From positions 558,001 through 622,000 of the forward strand of contig OX621168.1 of NCBI GenBank assembly GCA_951640195.1: a stretch of DNA of 64,000 bases, read 5' to 3'. A program made the position numbers and the translations under genes. Each line of letters starts with the position of its first letter. Position 1 is the stretch's first letter. The DNA comes from Porpolomopsis calyptriformis (lineage: Eukaryota > Basidiomycota > Agaricomycetes > Agaricales > Hygrophoraceae). The notes beneath the pieces were generated by a model. That model worked only from the letters and a program-made list of their open reading frames with translations, made no database searches and had not been told where the DNA came from. Below, in pieces: positions 1-11,539 of this stretch.

Positions 1-1
1 T

Positions 2-849
2 TTGCGCAAACCACCGGCGACCGACAACATTGGCTATTCTCTCGCTGGACAGCTTTCCTATGCCCAAGTTGACAAAACTTGGGATATATTCGGGTACCTT
101 TTTCGAGCGCTCATCTCTCCATTGGACCATCCACCTCACCAACGCCCCTCCCATTACGAGTCTTACCCTTGGACATCACAGCCAGGGACAACTGTCCATT
201 GGGATGACCTTCTCTCAGCTATCCATTCTGGTGCCCTATCCGTATTTTGCATCCAAGACAGTTTCCGCCAGCTCCCACTTACTTCTGTCGCCGCATTTCT
301 TGCCCGCCACCAAACCATTACTTCTCTTGAATGTCAGGGTTTATTTCAAGACGACCCTCAACACCGCAAATTGTTTCTTCCTCGGCTTACCAAACTGATC
401 TCGTCCTGTGAATCTGTTGTACACCTTTTGGAAGATGTCACTGCGTTCCCTTCTCTCTGTGATGTCTCCTTGGATTTAATTTCGCCCGATAATCCGATCG
501 ACTTTTGCGCGATGAACAACGCGCTGAAATGCATCGGGCGCTGTCCTAATGAGGTTGAGCTACCTTCACATTTCACAAGGACAACGCTCTCCTTGCATGG
601 CTTGATGTGGACGTGAACGACATGAGTCCCGCTGAAGGCTTATTGCATCGGGTTGTTATCTTGACCCGGATGTTCTATAATCTGGACAGAACAGAACCGG
701 TACTAGTTCCTTCAAAATGGCTATCACTGTTCCCCGCATTGCGTCTCGTAAAATTTCAGAGTGTTATTGTCCGAAAGATCTACTTCCTCTATTCATGGCC
801 TGTGTATGAATGCTTGGTCTTGAATAAGTTCAGAACGATTCGTCTTTGA
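2..849 (+). pseudogene. F-box/LRR-like protein, degenerate copy 1 (left end cut)
   Basis: This is a decayed relative of the intact F-box gene at 996-2444, with its 5' part beyond the window edge. Matching protein has to be read in three frames: residues like those around position 205-250 of the intact protein begin at about 30, continue in another frame from about 195 (WDDLLSAIHSGALS), and switch again near 585 to a frame ending at 849. At least two frameshifts are therefore present, and the last part diverges before the intact gene's end. It could at best encode short peptides. The match to the neighbour is seen directly; loss of function is inferred. Confidence 0.75.
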
Positions 850-995
850 TCATTATCACCTTATCATCGACCAGGGACACCACCTTTCGACCCATCGACT
901 GTTACCTGACCTTCGACCACCAATACTCGGGTACTTGTTATTTTACTAAGACTAGCATGCCCATATGTATGATTGGATTTCTTTATTAGCGCCGA

Positions 996-2444
996 ATGGG
1001 CACCCTCCTCAAACTTCCCAATGAGCTCGCTTTCCAAATATTCGATGATTTGGATGATGCAGCACTCCTCACACTAGCCAAATCCTGCCAACACCTGAAC
1101 ATTATTGTCACCTCGTACTACCTCTCCCGCCATCATATGCCGGACCCATCCTATGAGATTGACCTTTGCTTGGAAAAAGATTTTGATGTCCTCCCCTTTC
1201 TCAGGGTCTCTACCCTACTCGCTTCGTCTCAGGATATCCACACCTCTTTCACCACGAGCGGTTATTTGGGTGAAATCCGCGGACTGGAAAGCCTCGTTGA
1301 TAAGTTATCATCTGTCAAGGTCGTGGTGCTTTCCCTGTTCTTCATCCACGAATTCGGTAACCAGGAGGATGAACTTCATTTCGCAATGGCTATTCGCGAC
1401 CTTCTCACCACCATCATTGCCAGATCCTGCGAAACATTGTGCATTGGTTATGGTCCCAGCTTTACGCTCTCACACCACACCAGTGAACAGAAATCGCAAC
1501 GTATTGGCTTGTCCAGACTCTCCCGCCGTTTCATCGCACCATTTCGGAAGATTTTGCGGAACTCAGCGACAGAAAACACTAGCCATATTCTCTCGCTGGA
1601 CACGTTTCCATCGTCCAAGTTGAGAATACTTCGGATATATTCTGGTACACTTTTCGATCGCTTATTTCTCCAATGGACCATCCATCTCATCAATACCTCT
1701 CCTATCACAAGCCTCTCCATTGGAAACTTACTCCCGATGCCTTTCCCCTGGGACGATCTCCTTTCTTCTATTCGTTGCCCCACTCTATCAGAAATTTGCA
1801 TTGAAGACGGTTCTGATCGGCTCCGTCGTTCTTCGCTCGCTGCATTTCTTGCTGTCCACCAAACGATCACTTCTCTGGAATGTCAACGATTATCGTCATA
1901 TGGCCTTAATGACCCCAATTTGTTTCTTCCCCAGCTTGCCAGGCTGGTTTCAAGCTACGATTCCATTACACTCCTTCTGGATGATGTTACTGCATTCCCT
2001 TCTCTTCGTGAAGTCACCCTTCGTTTTCAATCCTACTCGTCATTCGACCCCTCTATCGTGAAAAATGCTCTGGCATGTGTCAATCGCTGTCCCAACGAAT
2101 TGGAGTTATCTCTCAAGTTCCCCCTAGAAGACGAGGCTTTCATTGCGTGGCTCGACGTAGACATCAATGACAGAAGCCGGGTTGAGCGCTCATTGTATCG
2201 CGTCATTTGTTTGAAGTTGATCATTGGCAAATTCAGCACCAAAACACTTTTAGTTCTCCCAAAATGGCTGGCGTTATTCCCTGCCTTGCACCGCTTAACA
2301 TTTCAATCCGGTCTGCATAACCAAACAGTTCCCTACAGTTTTGCTCTTTCAATCATCCATTCTTGTTCGCAACTCGAGACGCTAACAATCAATGAGGAGA
2401 CCCATATAGTTGCCACTTGGCTTGCGATGGAGGACTTCCATTGA
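996..2444 (+). CDS. F-box domain protein with LRR-like body
   Basis: Single-exon gene for a 482-residue protein. Residues 6-45 fit an F-box: LPNELAFQIFDDL, then a conserved-type AALLTLAKSCQHLN helix. F-box proteins normally bind Skp1 and act as substrate adaptors of SCF ubiquitin ligases; that role is inferred from the family. The remaining 430 residues form leucine-rich stretches such as SLREVTLRF and LETLTINEE, resembling the degenerate LRRs of Agaricomycete F-box proteins. The ATG at 996 directly precedes the F-box, so the start is secure. It sits between two broken copies of itself and is the only member of this small array with an open frame. The substrate is unknown. Confidence 0.85.
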   Translation: MGTLLKLPNELAFQIFDDLDDAALLTLAKSCQHLNIIVTSYYLSRHHMPDPSYEIDLCLEKDFDVLPFLRVSTLLASSQDIHTSFTTSGYLGEIRGLESLVDKLSSVKVVVLSLFFIHEFGNQEDELHFAMAIRDLLTTIIARSCETLCIGYGPSFTLSHHTSEQKSQRIGLSRLSRRFIAPFRKILRNSATENTSHILSLDTFPSSKLRILRIYSGTLFDRLFLQWTIHLINTSPITSLSIGNLLPMPFPWDDLLSSIRCPTLSEICIEDGSDRLRRSSLAAFLAVHQTITSLECQRLSSYGLNDPNLFLPQLARLVSSYDSITLLLDDVTAFPSLREVTLRFQSYSSFDPSIVKNALACVNRCPNELELSLKFPLEDEAFIAWLDVDINDRSRVERSLYRVICLKLIIGKFSTKTLLVLPKWLALFPALHRLTFQSGLHNQTVPYSFALSIIHSCSQLETLTINEETHIVATWLAMEDFH

Positions 2445-2780
2445 TGATGCCATTTGGAGGTAACTTGTCGATTGTCTGGAACCAGGGTCCCCTAGTATGC
2501 GAATCTGGCACCACTGCCGGCAGGCTGTCTGCCAACAGAGTCGACTTGAAGGACAGAGTTGAACCTGCAGAGACGCGTGGAATTGAAGTACAGAGTCTGT
2601 GCTTCAATTCCATGCAACTTTGTCCATGCAGTAAGAATGCAGTTTCCATCTGTCAATTCCTCTTCTTTCTCATTCACATCTTGCAGTCTCGCTTTGGCAG
2701 ACTATAGCCCTACAAGTATTGTGCTCTACAGCACAGCCTCGAGCCGAATCTGACCAAAGTAGACAACGAACACACTCAAA
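2445..2780. other. intergenic spacer with imperfect palindrome
   Basis: No gene is supported here. The short open frames on both strands have similar translations because the stretch around 2555-2640 is an imperfect inverted repeat with a strong hairpin at 2578-2612. Confidence 0.6.
2578..2612. repeat. 15-bp inverted repeat (hairpin)
   Basis: The arms TGGAATTGAAGTACA (2578-2592) and TGTGCTTCAATTCCA (2598-2612) pair at 14 of 15 positions with one G-T wobble, around a 5-nt loop. Weaker pairing extends outward over another 20-30 nt on each side. It lies 134 bp past the F-box stop codon. It may be part of the 3' UTR or a remnant of a small inverted-repeat element. Confidence 0.8.
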
Positions 2781-4135
2781 ATGCTCCCCAATGAGCCTGC
2801 TTTCCAAACATTCGATGACTTGGACAGAGCGGATCTCTTTGCTCTTGCCGGCACTCGAACGTCATCGCAACCTCCTTACATTTTCCTGTTATCATATGGC
2901 TAACCGAGACCTCGTCATAGATCTTGACGTGAATTTTTCAAGTCTTCCCCATTCTCAGGCTCGCAGTTCAGCTCACTTCAACTAATGCTTTTCACGGCAT
3001 CTTCTCCTCTCGCTTTTATTCGGATGAAATCTGTGAACACTGTTTGATTGGCACATTCCCGTCTCTCAGAACCATACAACTTTGCCTGTACTACCTCGCA
3101 TGATTTCTAACCGGAGAGATGGTGATCGTTTCATCAAGGCCAATCATGGTCTTCTCGCCAGCATCATTGCCAGATCCCGCGGCCATTCGTAGTATCGAAT
3201 TCATTTATTTTGCGCCGATGAACAGGGAGTGCCGCCTAGTGGTCCATCAAGACCTCCAGTTTCATCGCACCATTGGCGCGTATGTTGCGATAGCCCCCGC
3301 CCAAACAAGATGTTCATAATAGCCTGTTGTTGGATACCTCCCACGTATTCAAATTGGCTAAATTTCAAACAGATTCGTCGATTTTTTTCCATCCCCCGTT
3401 TCTTCAGCGAGCGAACAAAATTCGTCAATGCCCTCCTATCACTTATTTTTCCCTTGCAAACTCGGCGTCGAAACCTTTCCTCCCGAATGACCCTTTTCCA
3501 GTTATCCATTGTCCCACCCTCTCCGTATTTCGCATCACAGGCCGTTTTGATTCCCGTCTGTCGCCGCTTTTCTTGCTCGCCACTGTGTAAAGGTTTATTG
3601 CGACATGACCGTGAACACCCGTGGGCAGTGGTTTCATCTATAAATCCATTGTACACCTCTTGGAAGGTGCCGTTGCATTCCCCTTTCTTTGTAATGTTCG
3701 ATTCATACCCACCACAAGTTTCTTCAATGCCATTCAACCCTTCTGTCGTGAACAATGCACTAGATTGTGTGTCCCAAAAAGGCTGAATTACCCCTCAAAT
3801 CTGACGAAGATGACGGGCTTGCGGGTTGGCTTCATTTAAATGTGAATGATGACAGCAGAGTTGGGTACTCGCTGTATCATATTATTCGCTGGGAGTTGCT
3901 CGTTGGGATCCTGCGCGGCCAATCCAACAACGAGACGCTCTAAGTTCTTCCCAAACTGTTGGCTCTATTCTTCCATTGCCCCGCTTAACCCTTCGCTGTT
4001 TTCTACCCAACGAAAGGCCTCCTAGTTGGGAGCTATTCGTCCAGTCATCCAAACTTGCTCGCAGCTAGAAATGTTGACCATCAACCTGGAGACTCACATA
4101 CTCTTTCCGTGCCTTGCGAAGAGGACTGATTTGTT
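2781..4135 (+). pseudogene. F-box/LRR-like protein, degenerate copy 3
   Basis: An ATG at 2781 opens a short frame starting MLPNEPAFQTFDDLD, clearly the F-box of the 996-2444 gene, but it stops after about 40 codons. Fragments matching later parts of the intact protein appear in order and in several frames: a stretch near 3350-3450, ESIVHLLEG-like codons near 3640, a CVSQ/CPNE-like block near 3770, and the C-terminal INLETH block near 4085. Stops and indels are spread throughout, so this is the most decayed of the three tandem copies. The homology is seen by reading the frames; non-function is inferred. Confidence 0.75.
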
Positions 4136-4387
4136 CATTTTATGCATGAAGGGCAACGTAGTTGAAGGTGTTTCATCGATTTGCTAACCGCTCTGTCGCT
4201 CTTACTCAACCTGTTCATGCATTCTCATTCAACCGGTTCGTATCAGACACTCGAAAGTTGTGGGACAGACTTGAAAGCAAGGGAAGGGGATGGGTTTTGT
4301 ATGTGTAAATAAATCTATGAACGAGTCAATGGAGATACAGATATGTTAGTATATACAGTAGATGAACGAGAACGGATCGCTAGCCCA

Positions 4388-6732
4388 TTATATTATCTCA
4401 TCCAGTGTCATTTCTCCCGGAATTGGGTCCATGTATTCCACCAACTGAGCCTTTTCCCCGGTCACCGCTAAACGCTTGTTCGAAGTTGGACCGATATTAA
4501 GGCTCTGTGTCGCTAATGCAGGTCGTGCAACCCGTGTCATATTTGTCCGCGGTTTGTCCTCGATAGGAATGTCGACTGATTTATACATCGCAATTTCATG
4601 CCGCAGGATATTCTTGTCAGCGACAGCTGCTTCGTGATCCAGGGTAGACTTGAGTAGTCTCTACGGTATGCCAGCATCGTCAAGACCCGGTTCTCGACAG
4701 GTTACGAAAACTCACCTGTTTGGTCTCCGCCAGATCCTTTCGCATCCTGTCAACGTATAGTATCCGTTGGGCAGGATTGTTATGCCCTAAGATCTCCGCG
4801 TTGAGTTTACTCAACCGTTGCGCCTCATCTTCAGCCAGCTCATTTCGAGCGATCAAGGTGCCCACTTCGTCGTAAAGAATGTAGTAGGCCTCCTGATAAC
4901 GTTCGACATCAAGCAATTCCGTCTTTAACCTGGGTGACAGAAATAATAGAGTAAGGTATCGACACTATAGAGCGGCAACTTACTGTTCGATTTCAGATCG
5001 AAAACTCTCCTCCGCCATACGACTTTTCTGCACCGTTAGAGTGAGCCTCTGAACTGCATCACGCTCCCTTTTCAAAATCTGGTCATGTTTCGACGCCTCC
5101 GCAAGGATCGTGGCTTCCATTTCCTGAACCCGCTGATCTGACGCATCCGAGTTGACCCTCATCGCGTCCATCTCTTTCAAGCGTTGCTCTTGTTCCCCTT
5201 TTGAAACTTCGAGTTGTGACGTGAGCGAACTCTTGGCGGCAGACGCGGCGCTGAGATCGGCAGCGTATTGCCGTACGAGGTCCTCTTTATCCTGAAGGGA
5301 TTTGTTCAAGATCGCGTAAAGTGGCAAGGATTCGTGGCAAATGAGGGAATAAACGTGGCAAATTGTCTCGCTTTCCACTACGCGCTGCTCTAGTAACTCC
5401 CTTTCAGAATCATAGACTTTCTTCGCGATGGAGGTGAGATCATCTTGGGCCGTTGTTTTGGAATTTAATTCAGATCGGTCGGGCTGAATGCTTGTTGCGT
5501 CGTTAAGAGCGCGTAAATAGACTTTCGCCTCCGCTTCAGCGTCTTTTAGTTGCGCAGATAAGAACGCATTTTGTCCCTTCATCTGCCGTATCAGATGTGC
5601 CAACTCGACCACCTGTCCTTCCGCGTTCGCTAACTTGCCTTCCAGACGGAAGACACGCAATTGCAAACGCGCATGGTCGTGCTTGACGTGAGAGTGCGTA
5701 GAGAGAGGGATGGTCGCAGACGCCAAACGACCGTATTGCTCTGCTATCCTGACCAACGTCGATCGGCATTGCTCCAATTGCTCCACGAACTGTTGCTCTT
5801 TGAGCGCGCTCGTGGATTCCAAGGCAGCGAGAGCAGACTTGGTGCATCGGACTTCCTCACGAGCGTCACCCAGCTGTGACTCAGATCGCTGAGCCCTAGC
5901 GCGGGCTTCCTGCACTTGGGCATTGTTCTTCCCTTTGAGATCGTCCATCCATGACTCCGCCAGTTCTCTCTTTCTCTTTTCACATGCGAATGCCTTCTTC
6001 AGATCCGAAATCTCCTTATCCCGGTCCCTGAGTTCTTCCTTTCGTTTCGATTCCAGGATGTGAAAGGCTCTTTGAAGGTCGGTAGCTTCCTGTTGTTTCG
6101 TCATGAGCTGCAGACGTTCGTGCTCGGACGCTCGCAACTTGGATCGTAAAGCTTTAATCTCGGCCTGATCGGCGAATGTCGCGCCTTTTAGTTCATTTAT
6201 CCGAACATTTAAGGTTTCCGCGTGTTTCTTTTGCTTTTCTAGGCGATCCGCTTGCTCTAGGGATGCCTTCTTGCACAGCGTAAGTTCGAGACCAAGGCGT
6301 TCAACTTCGGCATGATGCTGACCAAAATAACGTAGTCAGTATATACGTTATACCCAAAGGACGTCTGCTGACAGATTTCTTATCGTCAATATGCAACCTT
6401 TCCAAGTCATCCACCTTCTTCTGAAGAATTTTGCATCGGTCGGCGAGATGTGGCGGTGGGACGGGTTGCTTCCCAGCAAGTTTTGAGCTACTTCTCTTCG
6501 TTTCTATAGGATACGCGGAAGGCCCTGGGGTTTCTTATTCATCAACACGACGCATCGCATTGTGATCGTTTCTGGAACTCACCCGGCTCATCTGATGGCT
6601 TCTCAGCAACAAATCTCTCAGTTTTTTCAAGAAATGCTCCGCGTTTATATGCCTCTAACTGTTCTAGGATCCCAGTCTTTTAGCTGAGACGACCAAACAA
6701 ACATTCCGACCATTGCAAACCTTGGGTGACAT
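4388..6732 (-). CDS. coiled-coil protein with HMMR-C-like C-terminus
   Basis: Multi-exon gene. The long exon 6137-4980 continues upstream in the same frame to about 6330; exons at about 6380-6520 and 6565-6650 add the N-terminus. A start at 6732 (MSPKVCNEQ...) is my best guess and is less certain than the body. Nearly all of the protein is heptad-rich coiled coil (ELRDRDKEISDLKKAF). The C-terminal exons read LSKLNAEILGHNNPAQRI followed by YVDRMRKDLAETKQ, like the C-terminal motif of the hyaluronan-mediated motility receptor (RHAMM/HMMR) and related kinesin tails. By analogy it may bind microtubules or spindle poles; this is an inference from a short motif. The protein ends MTLDEII at 4388. 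Confidence 0.7.
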
Positions 6733-7381
6733 TGTAAGTCCCTGGACCTGGGACATCTGAGACTGGGACGGAATGAGTGCCTAAATAAACCATTTGCAAA
6801 GAGAGGCGTACCAATTTCGGGTAAAAACCTAGGACATCTGGAGAACATCATACCTCGAGAGCCACACGATAGCGCAGACTGAACTAGGACCAAACAAATA
6901 TAAGCAGACGCGTACAGAAAATGGGTCACATGATCAATATCCCCCTCGCGACGATGGTCACATTATATCGGCTGCATGTTCTCAATGCTCGCCAATGCAT
7001 TGAACATTCTTTTCATAAATCCTCCTTTTTTCCCAAATAATTCTTGATTAAACCCAGAGTCTGCTTTATTTCCTGAATGCGCACAATGGCCTGGTCGTAG
7101 AGCATTCTGACCAAGCTTCAGAGTGATCGAAGCGAATCCACATCACCCTCATGTTTTTTCCGGCTCTCCTTGAACGTACGTTTTCGGAAAACACGCCCGT
7201 CCGTACTAAAATATGTGTTTAGGCCCGGAGATATAGAATCATCCGTGTCAGCCGCCAGCCAAACTTAAGCTTCTTGGTACCAATCACTTCTCCCCGCACT
7301 GTAATACCACTCCTTTCTGGTCACCCCTTCCACATTCTTTTCCACCTGTGTCTTTTTCTGCGTCCTCTGTAGATATCTAGC
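6733..7381. promoter_or_regulatory. divergent intergenic region
   Basis: A 649-bp gap between the start of the coiled-coil gene (-) and the GH16 gene (+). It should carry the promoters of both. I see no convincing gene, repeat or TATA box that decides a start. Confidence 0.4.
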
Positions 7382-8645
7382 ATGCATGCTGGATACGTTG
7401 CCGGTGCTTTTTGTCTCGCTCTTGCTCCGACCATAGTAGCGCAGTCGTTCCGCAAAAGTAATAGCTACGTTGGCGAAGACTTTTTTAGCGAATGGACATG
7501 GGTTACTATCAACGATCCGACTCATGGATCAGTCAACTATGTCGACCAAACGACAGCGATCAACTTGGGCCTCTCTTACGGTAGCTTCACTTATTATTCC
7601 TTCCTTGAAAACACTATGAATTAAAATACTATTGGGTTATTCGCCAGTCGACTCCAACACCTTTGTCATGCGCGCTGACGATACCCAGGTCGTGCCGCCG
7701 AGTGCAAGAGGTCGCGATAGCGTCCGGATAGTCTCCAACGATGCATACGGCGATTCCCTCACTGTTCTGGACCTACAACATATGCCGGAAGGTTGTAGCA
7801 CATGGCCAGCGTTCTGGACTATGAGCAACACTGGACCATGGCCGAATGGCGGGGAAATTGATATCATAGAAGGAAAATATCATATTCGCCTCTTCTTGTG
7901 TTCCTTTCTTTGATCCGTACTCGACCAGGTGTCAACCTGCAATTAGCCAACCTCGCTTCACTGCACACCACCCCTGGGTGCAACATGTCTTACACACGAA
8001 TTCAGTCCGGGTAGGTCTCTTTCCACCATCAATGTCTCGGCATTCATACATTCTTGACTACCCAGATCAACCATTTCGACTGATTGCGACGCATACGCCA
8101 ACAGCAATCAAGGCTGCGGGACTTCATTCTCTGAATCCAACTCGTACGGTAGCAAGTTTAACAGTAACTCTGGCGGGTGGTATGTCATGAAAAGGACGGA
8201 GGAGGAAGGCATACAAATTTGGTTCTGGGGAAGAAACAGCCCGAGGGTCCCTCAAGCTGTCAGCAGTGGGTTTGAAACCTTAACGCCCGACAAGAGCTGG
8301 GGGATCCCCGATGCAGCCTTTCCGACTGACACATGCGACTACAACTCACACTTTGATGCTCACAACATGATCTTCGATTTAACGTTCTGCGTAAGCATTC
8401 ATTGGAGATCTTGTGAGCCTTTGTCGTCTGACTTGCTGCGTTTATTATAAATAGGGCGATTGGGCTGGAGCTACATATCCTTCCTCGGGATGCGGGACAG
8501 AATCGTGTCATGATTGTGAGCATTCCTTTGAGCAAGTTCCTAGCGACAGAACTCACATGCTTGTACAGTTGTTAGCAATAACCCAGCCGCATTTTCAAAC
8601 GCCTATTGGGCGATTAATTCGCTCCTTGTTTATACACCGTCTTAG
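7382..8645 (+). CDS. GH16 endo-beta-glucanase-like protein, possible splice-defective copy
   Basis: Six exons can be joined: 7382-7580, 7648-7872, 7929-8010, 8066-8390, 8455-8515 and 8569-8645, giving 322 residues in one frame. The protein has a signal peptide (MHAGYVAGAFCLALAPTIVA) and the GH16 catalytic motif GEIDIIEG, whose two glutamates are nucleophile and acid/base. Family-typical blocks follow: STWPAFWT, LHTTPGC, SFSESNSYG, WFWGRN, DCDYNSHF-like and CGDWAG. GH16 enzymes of this type cleave beta-1,3/1,4-glucans in cell walls. Intron 2 (7873-7928) joins in perfect phase but begins GA instead of GT, right after the catalytic exon; all other introns are GT..AG. If that base is real, the transcript would not splice normally. 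Length matches intact fungal relatives. Confidence 0.8.
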
Positions 8646-8749
8646 ACACACTCTTCCCACGATCTTTGGTAATTTCATTGTTGCAAAAAATTCCACAGGA
8701 ACTGAAGTTGACGATCACTGTGACTCCATGAGATTTTAAGTTTCCGTAT

Positions 8750-9031
8750 TTAGACTTCAAAGCCAGCGTCGTTATACACCAGCGTCCCTTGCACCACAGT
8801 AATCTTCATCTTCTCGATGAGTAGATTTCTGCATACAATCGGTTTGTAACCTTCAACGCCACCTCGGTCATCCTCGTTGATGACAACGGCAGGCGCTAAA
8901 AGATCGTTTGAAAGATCAGACAAGCCAGCAAGGAGGACTAAAATGGCGCCTCCAAGAAAGCGCCAAACGTAATTCCCTGGGTCAGCGCATCCAATAATGC
9001 CCTCCGTGATGTAGAGGCTGAGCCATCCCCG
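8750..9031 (-). pseudogene. 3' exon of an unrecognised gene (fragment)
   Basis: A 93-codon open stretch on the minus strand, running from a possible splice acceptor (TATAG, 9034-9032) to a TAA at 8750. It reads ITEGIIGCADPGNY, then a hydrophobic FLGGAILVLLAGLSDL segment, and ends GTLVYNDAGFEV. Composition and the clean stop suggest a real C-terminal exon. I could not find the upstream exons: the sequence beyond the acceptor has no continuous coding signal, so this is probably a truncated gene. I do not recognise the family. Confidence 0.4.
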
Positions 9032-10165
9032 CTATATGAATACACCGTTCGTTCGTCCTCCCGGATCGTCCCCGTCTCGGCCGAGCCTGAACCTACACGT
9101 GAATTGGACTTCACTCGCTTCCGGGCTGTACCACAACGTTGCCTGTGTTCCGTCTTATCAATCCCGGTCATCCGGAAATGAAGTTAACACTCGTCCTGGG
9201 AATTTATTTATTTTTTCAGGATGGAGTTGTTATTACCTTGGCTCGCACGACCCACGACCTGCAAGATTGATCGCGTCCCACATCTCTTGGACTTCCAATT
9301 CTGTTTTATATCCAGTTTTAGAAAACTGTGATCGTGGATGGGAACACGCTTGTAGGGAAAATCGAGATATTATGCGCGCTTTGGAACAAAGAAAGGGTCG
9401 GTAAATTTATGACAAGGTGGATGCCTTGAACTGTTTTATTCCTATTCATCTGATTGCATACTGCTCTTCCTCTCCCCACAAAAGAATCTACATATCTCGC
9501 GGGACACCACTAGGTTCGACGTAAGGGCGAGCATCCTATCGAGACATGTCCACCACTGGCAACCTTCTGGTTCTCGAGACCCCAGCCATCCCTTAGTTGG
9601 CCACAGGCCTACTTGCCACCTTACCGCCATGTGATTTCCGAGATATGTGTATCATGCTGTACTTTAATTGTTGCACTGCATGTAGCTTATGTTGATCGCA
9701 CGCAGGTATTGGGGGTCGCTAGTAAACTACATATGCGTTCTCACATCGACCCATCTGTCAGCCGTAACCCACGGCAACCATTCCGCTGTCCAAGATAGAA
9801 TCGACTCGATTAGATGACAATAGCCCACCAATGCAAAATCAGCCCCCACTCATTCTCGTCTCGACGAGGCATCTGCTACCTCGTGTTCTCCTCGCGTCCT
9901 CCATGGGTGATTCAGGGCAAGAAGTTCATAGTTTAAGAGAATGGAAGCGGAGATCTGATCTGTCTCAAAATGGCGACTGGCTGTTGCTGGAAACACTGCC
10001 GGACAACCATAATGATAGGATCGGCAAGTGTTCTTTTGGGTAACAACTTAACCCTTTGTTCATTTTACTTTAACCCGACAGTCCCCCCTCTTGCAGTTAA
10101 GCCTCATATGACACCCCTGGTATATAAACCAGCCTCCCCAGTTAACCTCCTTGCCTTTACTCATT

Positions 10166-10765
10166 ATGTCTTTATCAGATGCACCTTCGAGGAACGAGGC
10201 GACTGAGAGGTCCGTCTATGATACGCACCATCAGCTTTTCGACTTGCTTATACCAGATATTCAGGTCACTGCATCCTATTGTTCTCCGCAATAGCCGTTA
10301 CAACTATATTGGTGGAAACCTGATATTTGCTGGTAAGTTACGGGCATCTGAATAACCAAGGGGCAACAGATAACCAGCCTCATCCTTGAGATGACGCAAA
10401 GCCCAGTACTTTACAACAATTAGAAACTATTCAAGAACTATTGCCACCACCGCAGGAGCATTTCGAGGATCCGTTCGACAAAACTCTGGAGAACATAATC
10501 GATTCCGAGGTTGATATTGTCCGGGGCTCAAAATATATGGTTGCACCAGGTCGTAAGCGTTGCTTCAAGCTTCAGGCCTTGCTACCAAGCTGATGGTGCA
10601 GACCCAGGAGAAGCTTCCCAAACAACTGCGGAAACAACAGCTTCACCGCGCGAAACAACGCCTCCGCCTTGTAAAGCGACTCCTCCGCGTAAAACACTTT
10701 TTATCACGAACTCGACAGTCACCCGTGTCCACGGCCATTTGATTGATACCCGTGAAAGGTGTTGA
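10166..10765 (+). pseudogene. small three-repeat protein, frameshifted copy A
   Basis: This copy follows the same three-exon plan as the intact gene at 15864. An ATG at 10166 opens MSLSDAPSRNEATERS (intact copy: MPSPDSLPGDQVAERC). One T is missing near 10259 relative to the intact copy, which shifts the frame before the first repeat (LRNSRYNYIGGNLIF). Exon 2 (about 10391-10539) still reads EVDIVRGSKYMVAP, and exon 3 (about 10607-10765) reads TNSTVTRVHGHLI and stops at 10765. Splice sites match those of the intact copy in position. The single-base deletion is the main lesion seen. Confidence 0.6.
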
Positions 10766-11539
10766 ATTTTCACTGCGGTCGATGGGACAATTAGAAATCT
10801 GGGACATTCGATTACCCCGATAACCTATGGCAGTAGAGTGGCAAACCTGTGAACTGGATCATAATAATGGAAGGCTTCAGGGCGAGTATAAGACACAAGA
10901 GAAGACAAACCCTGATATTTTGGAGGCGATTTGACAAGCGCCGGATGGACATCAGGAGGTATCTAACTCCATCACAGGGTTTCTAAGGAGACATGCATCA
11001 TATCCCCTCAAGTAGATTGCAAGGCTGTGGACATGGATGGGGACACGCTTCAAGGTGAAAGTGAGGTAATACGCATGCCTTTGAGCAGAGACTGAATCAG
11101 TAATGTTACGGCAAGGTGGGTTGAACTCGCATTTCTACCATTCTTTTCTCTCCCCACTGAAGTGTTGAATCTACATGTCTTGCAGGATACCACTACGTAA
11201 AAGTGGCGATCGTGCTGGTTCCTGAGTTCTATCATCCGGCGCATCATTATAGTAGGAACCAATTGTCGAAGAAGCAAGTACTGAGTTGAAGTACGTTAAT
11301 GATCGAGAGCGTGGAGTACGTAACGGTCCAAGAGATGAACCAAAAGACCCGAAACCCGTCAGTCAGTAGGGAATCTTGTGTATATCGAGGCTGCCTCGTG
11401 GCGAGTCTAGATACATGAGTGGGTATAACAGGATGATAGGAAAGACAACAGAAGAATCCGAGGAGTAGAAAAAAAAAAAAACTAACGTCTAACCATTCTA
11501 ATAGTCGATTATACCACGCAATCACTCCACGAGGCATAA

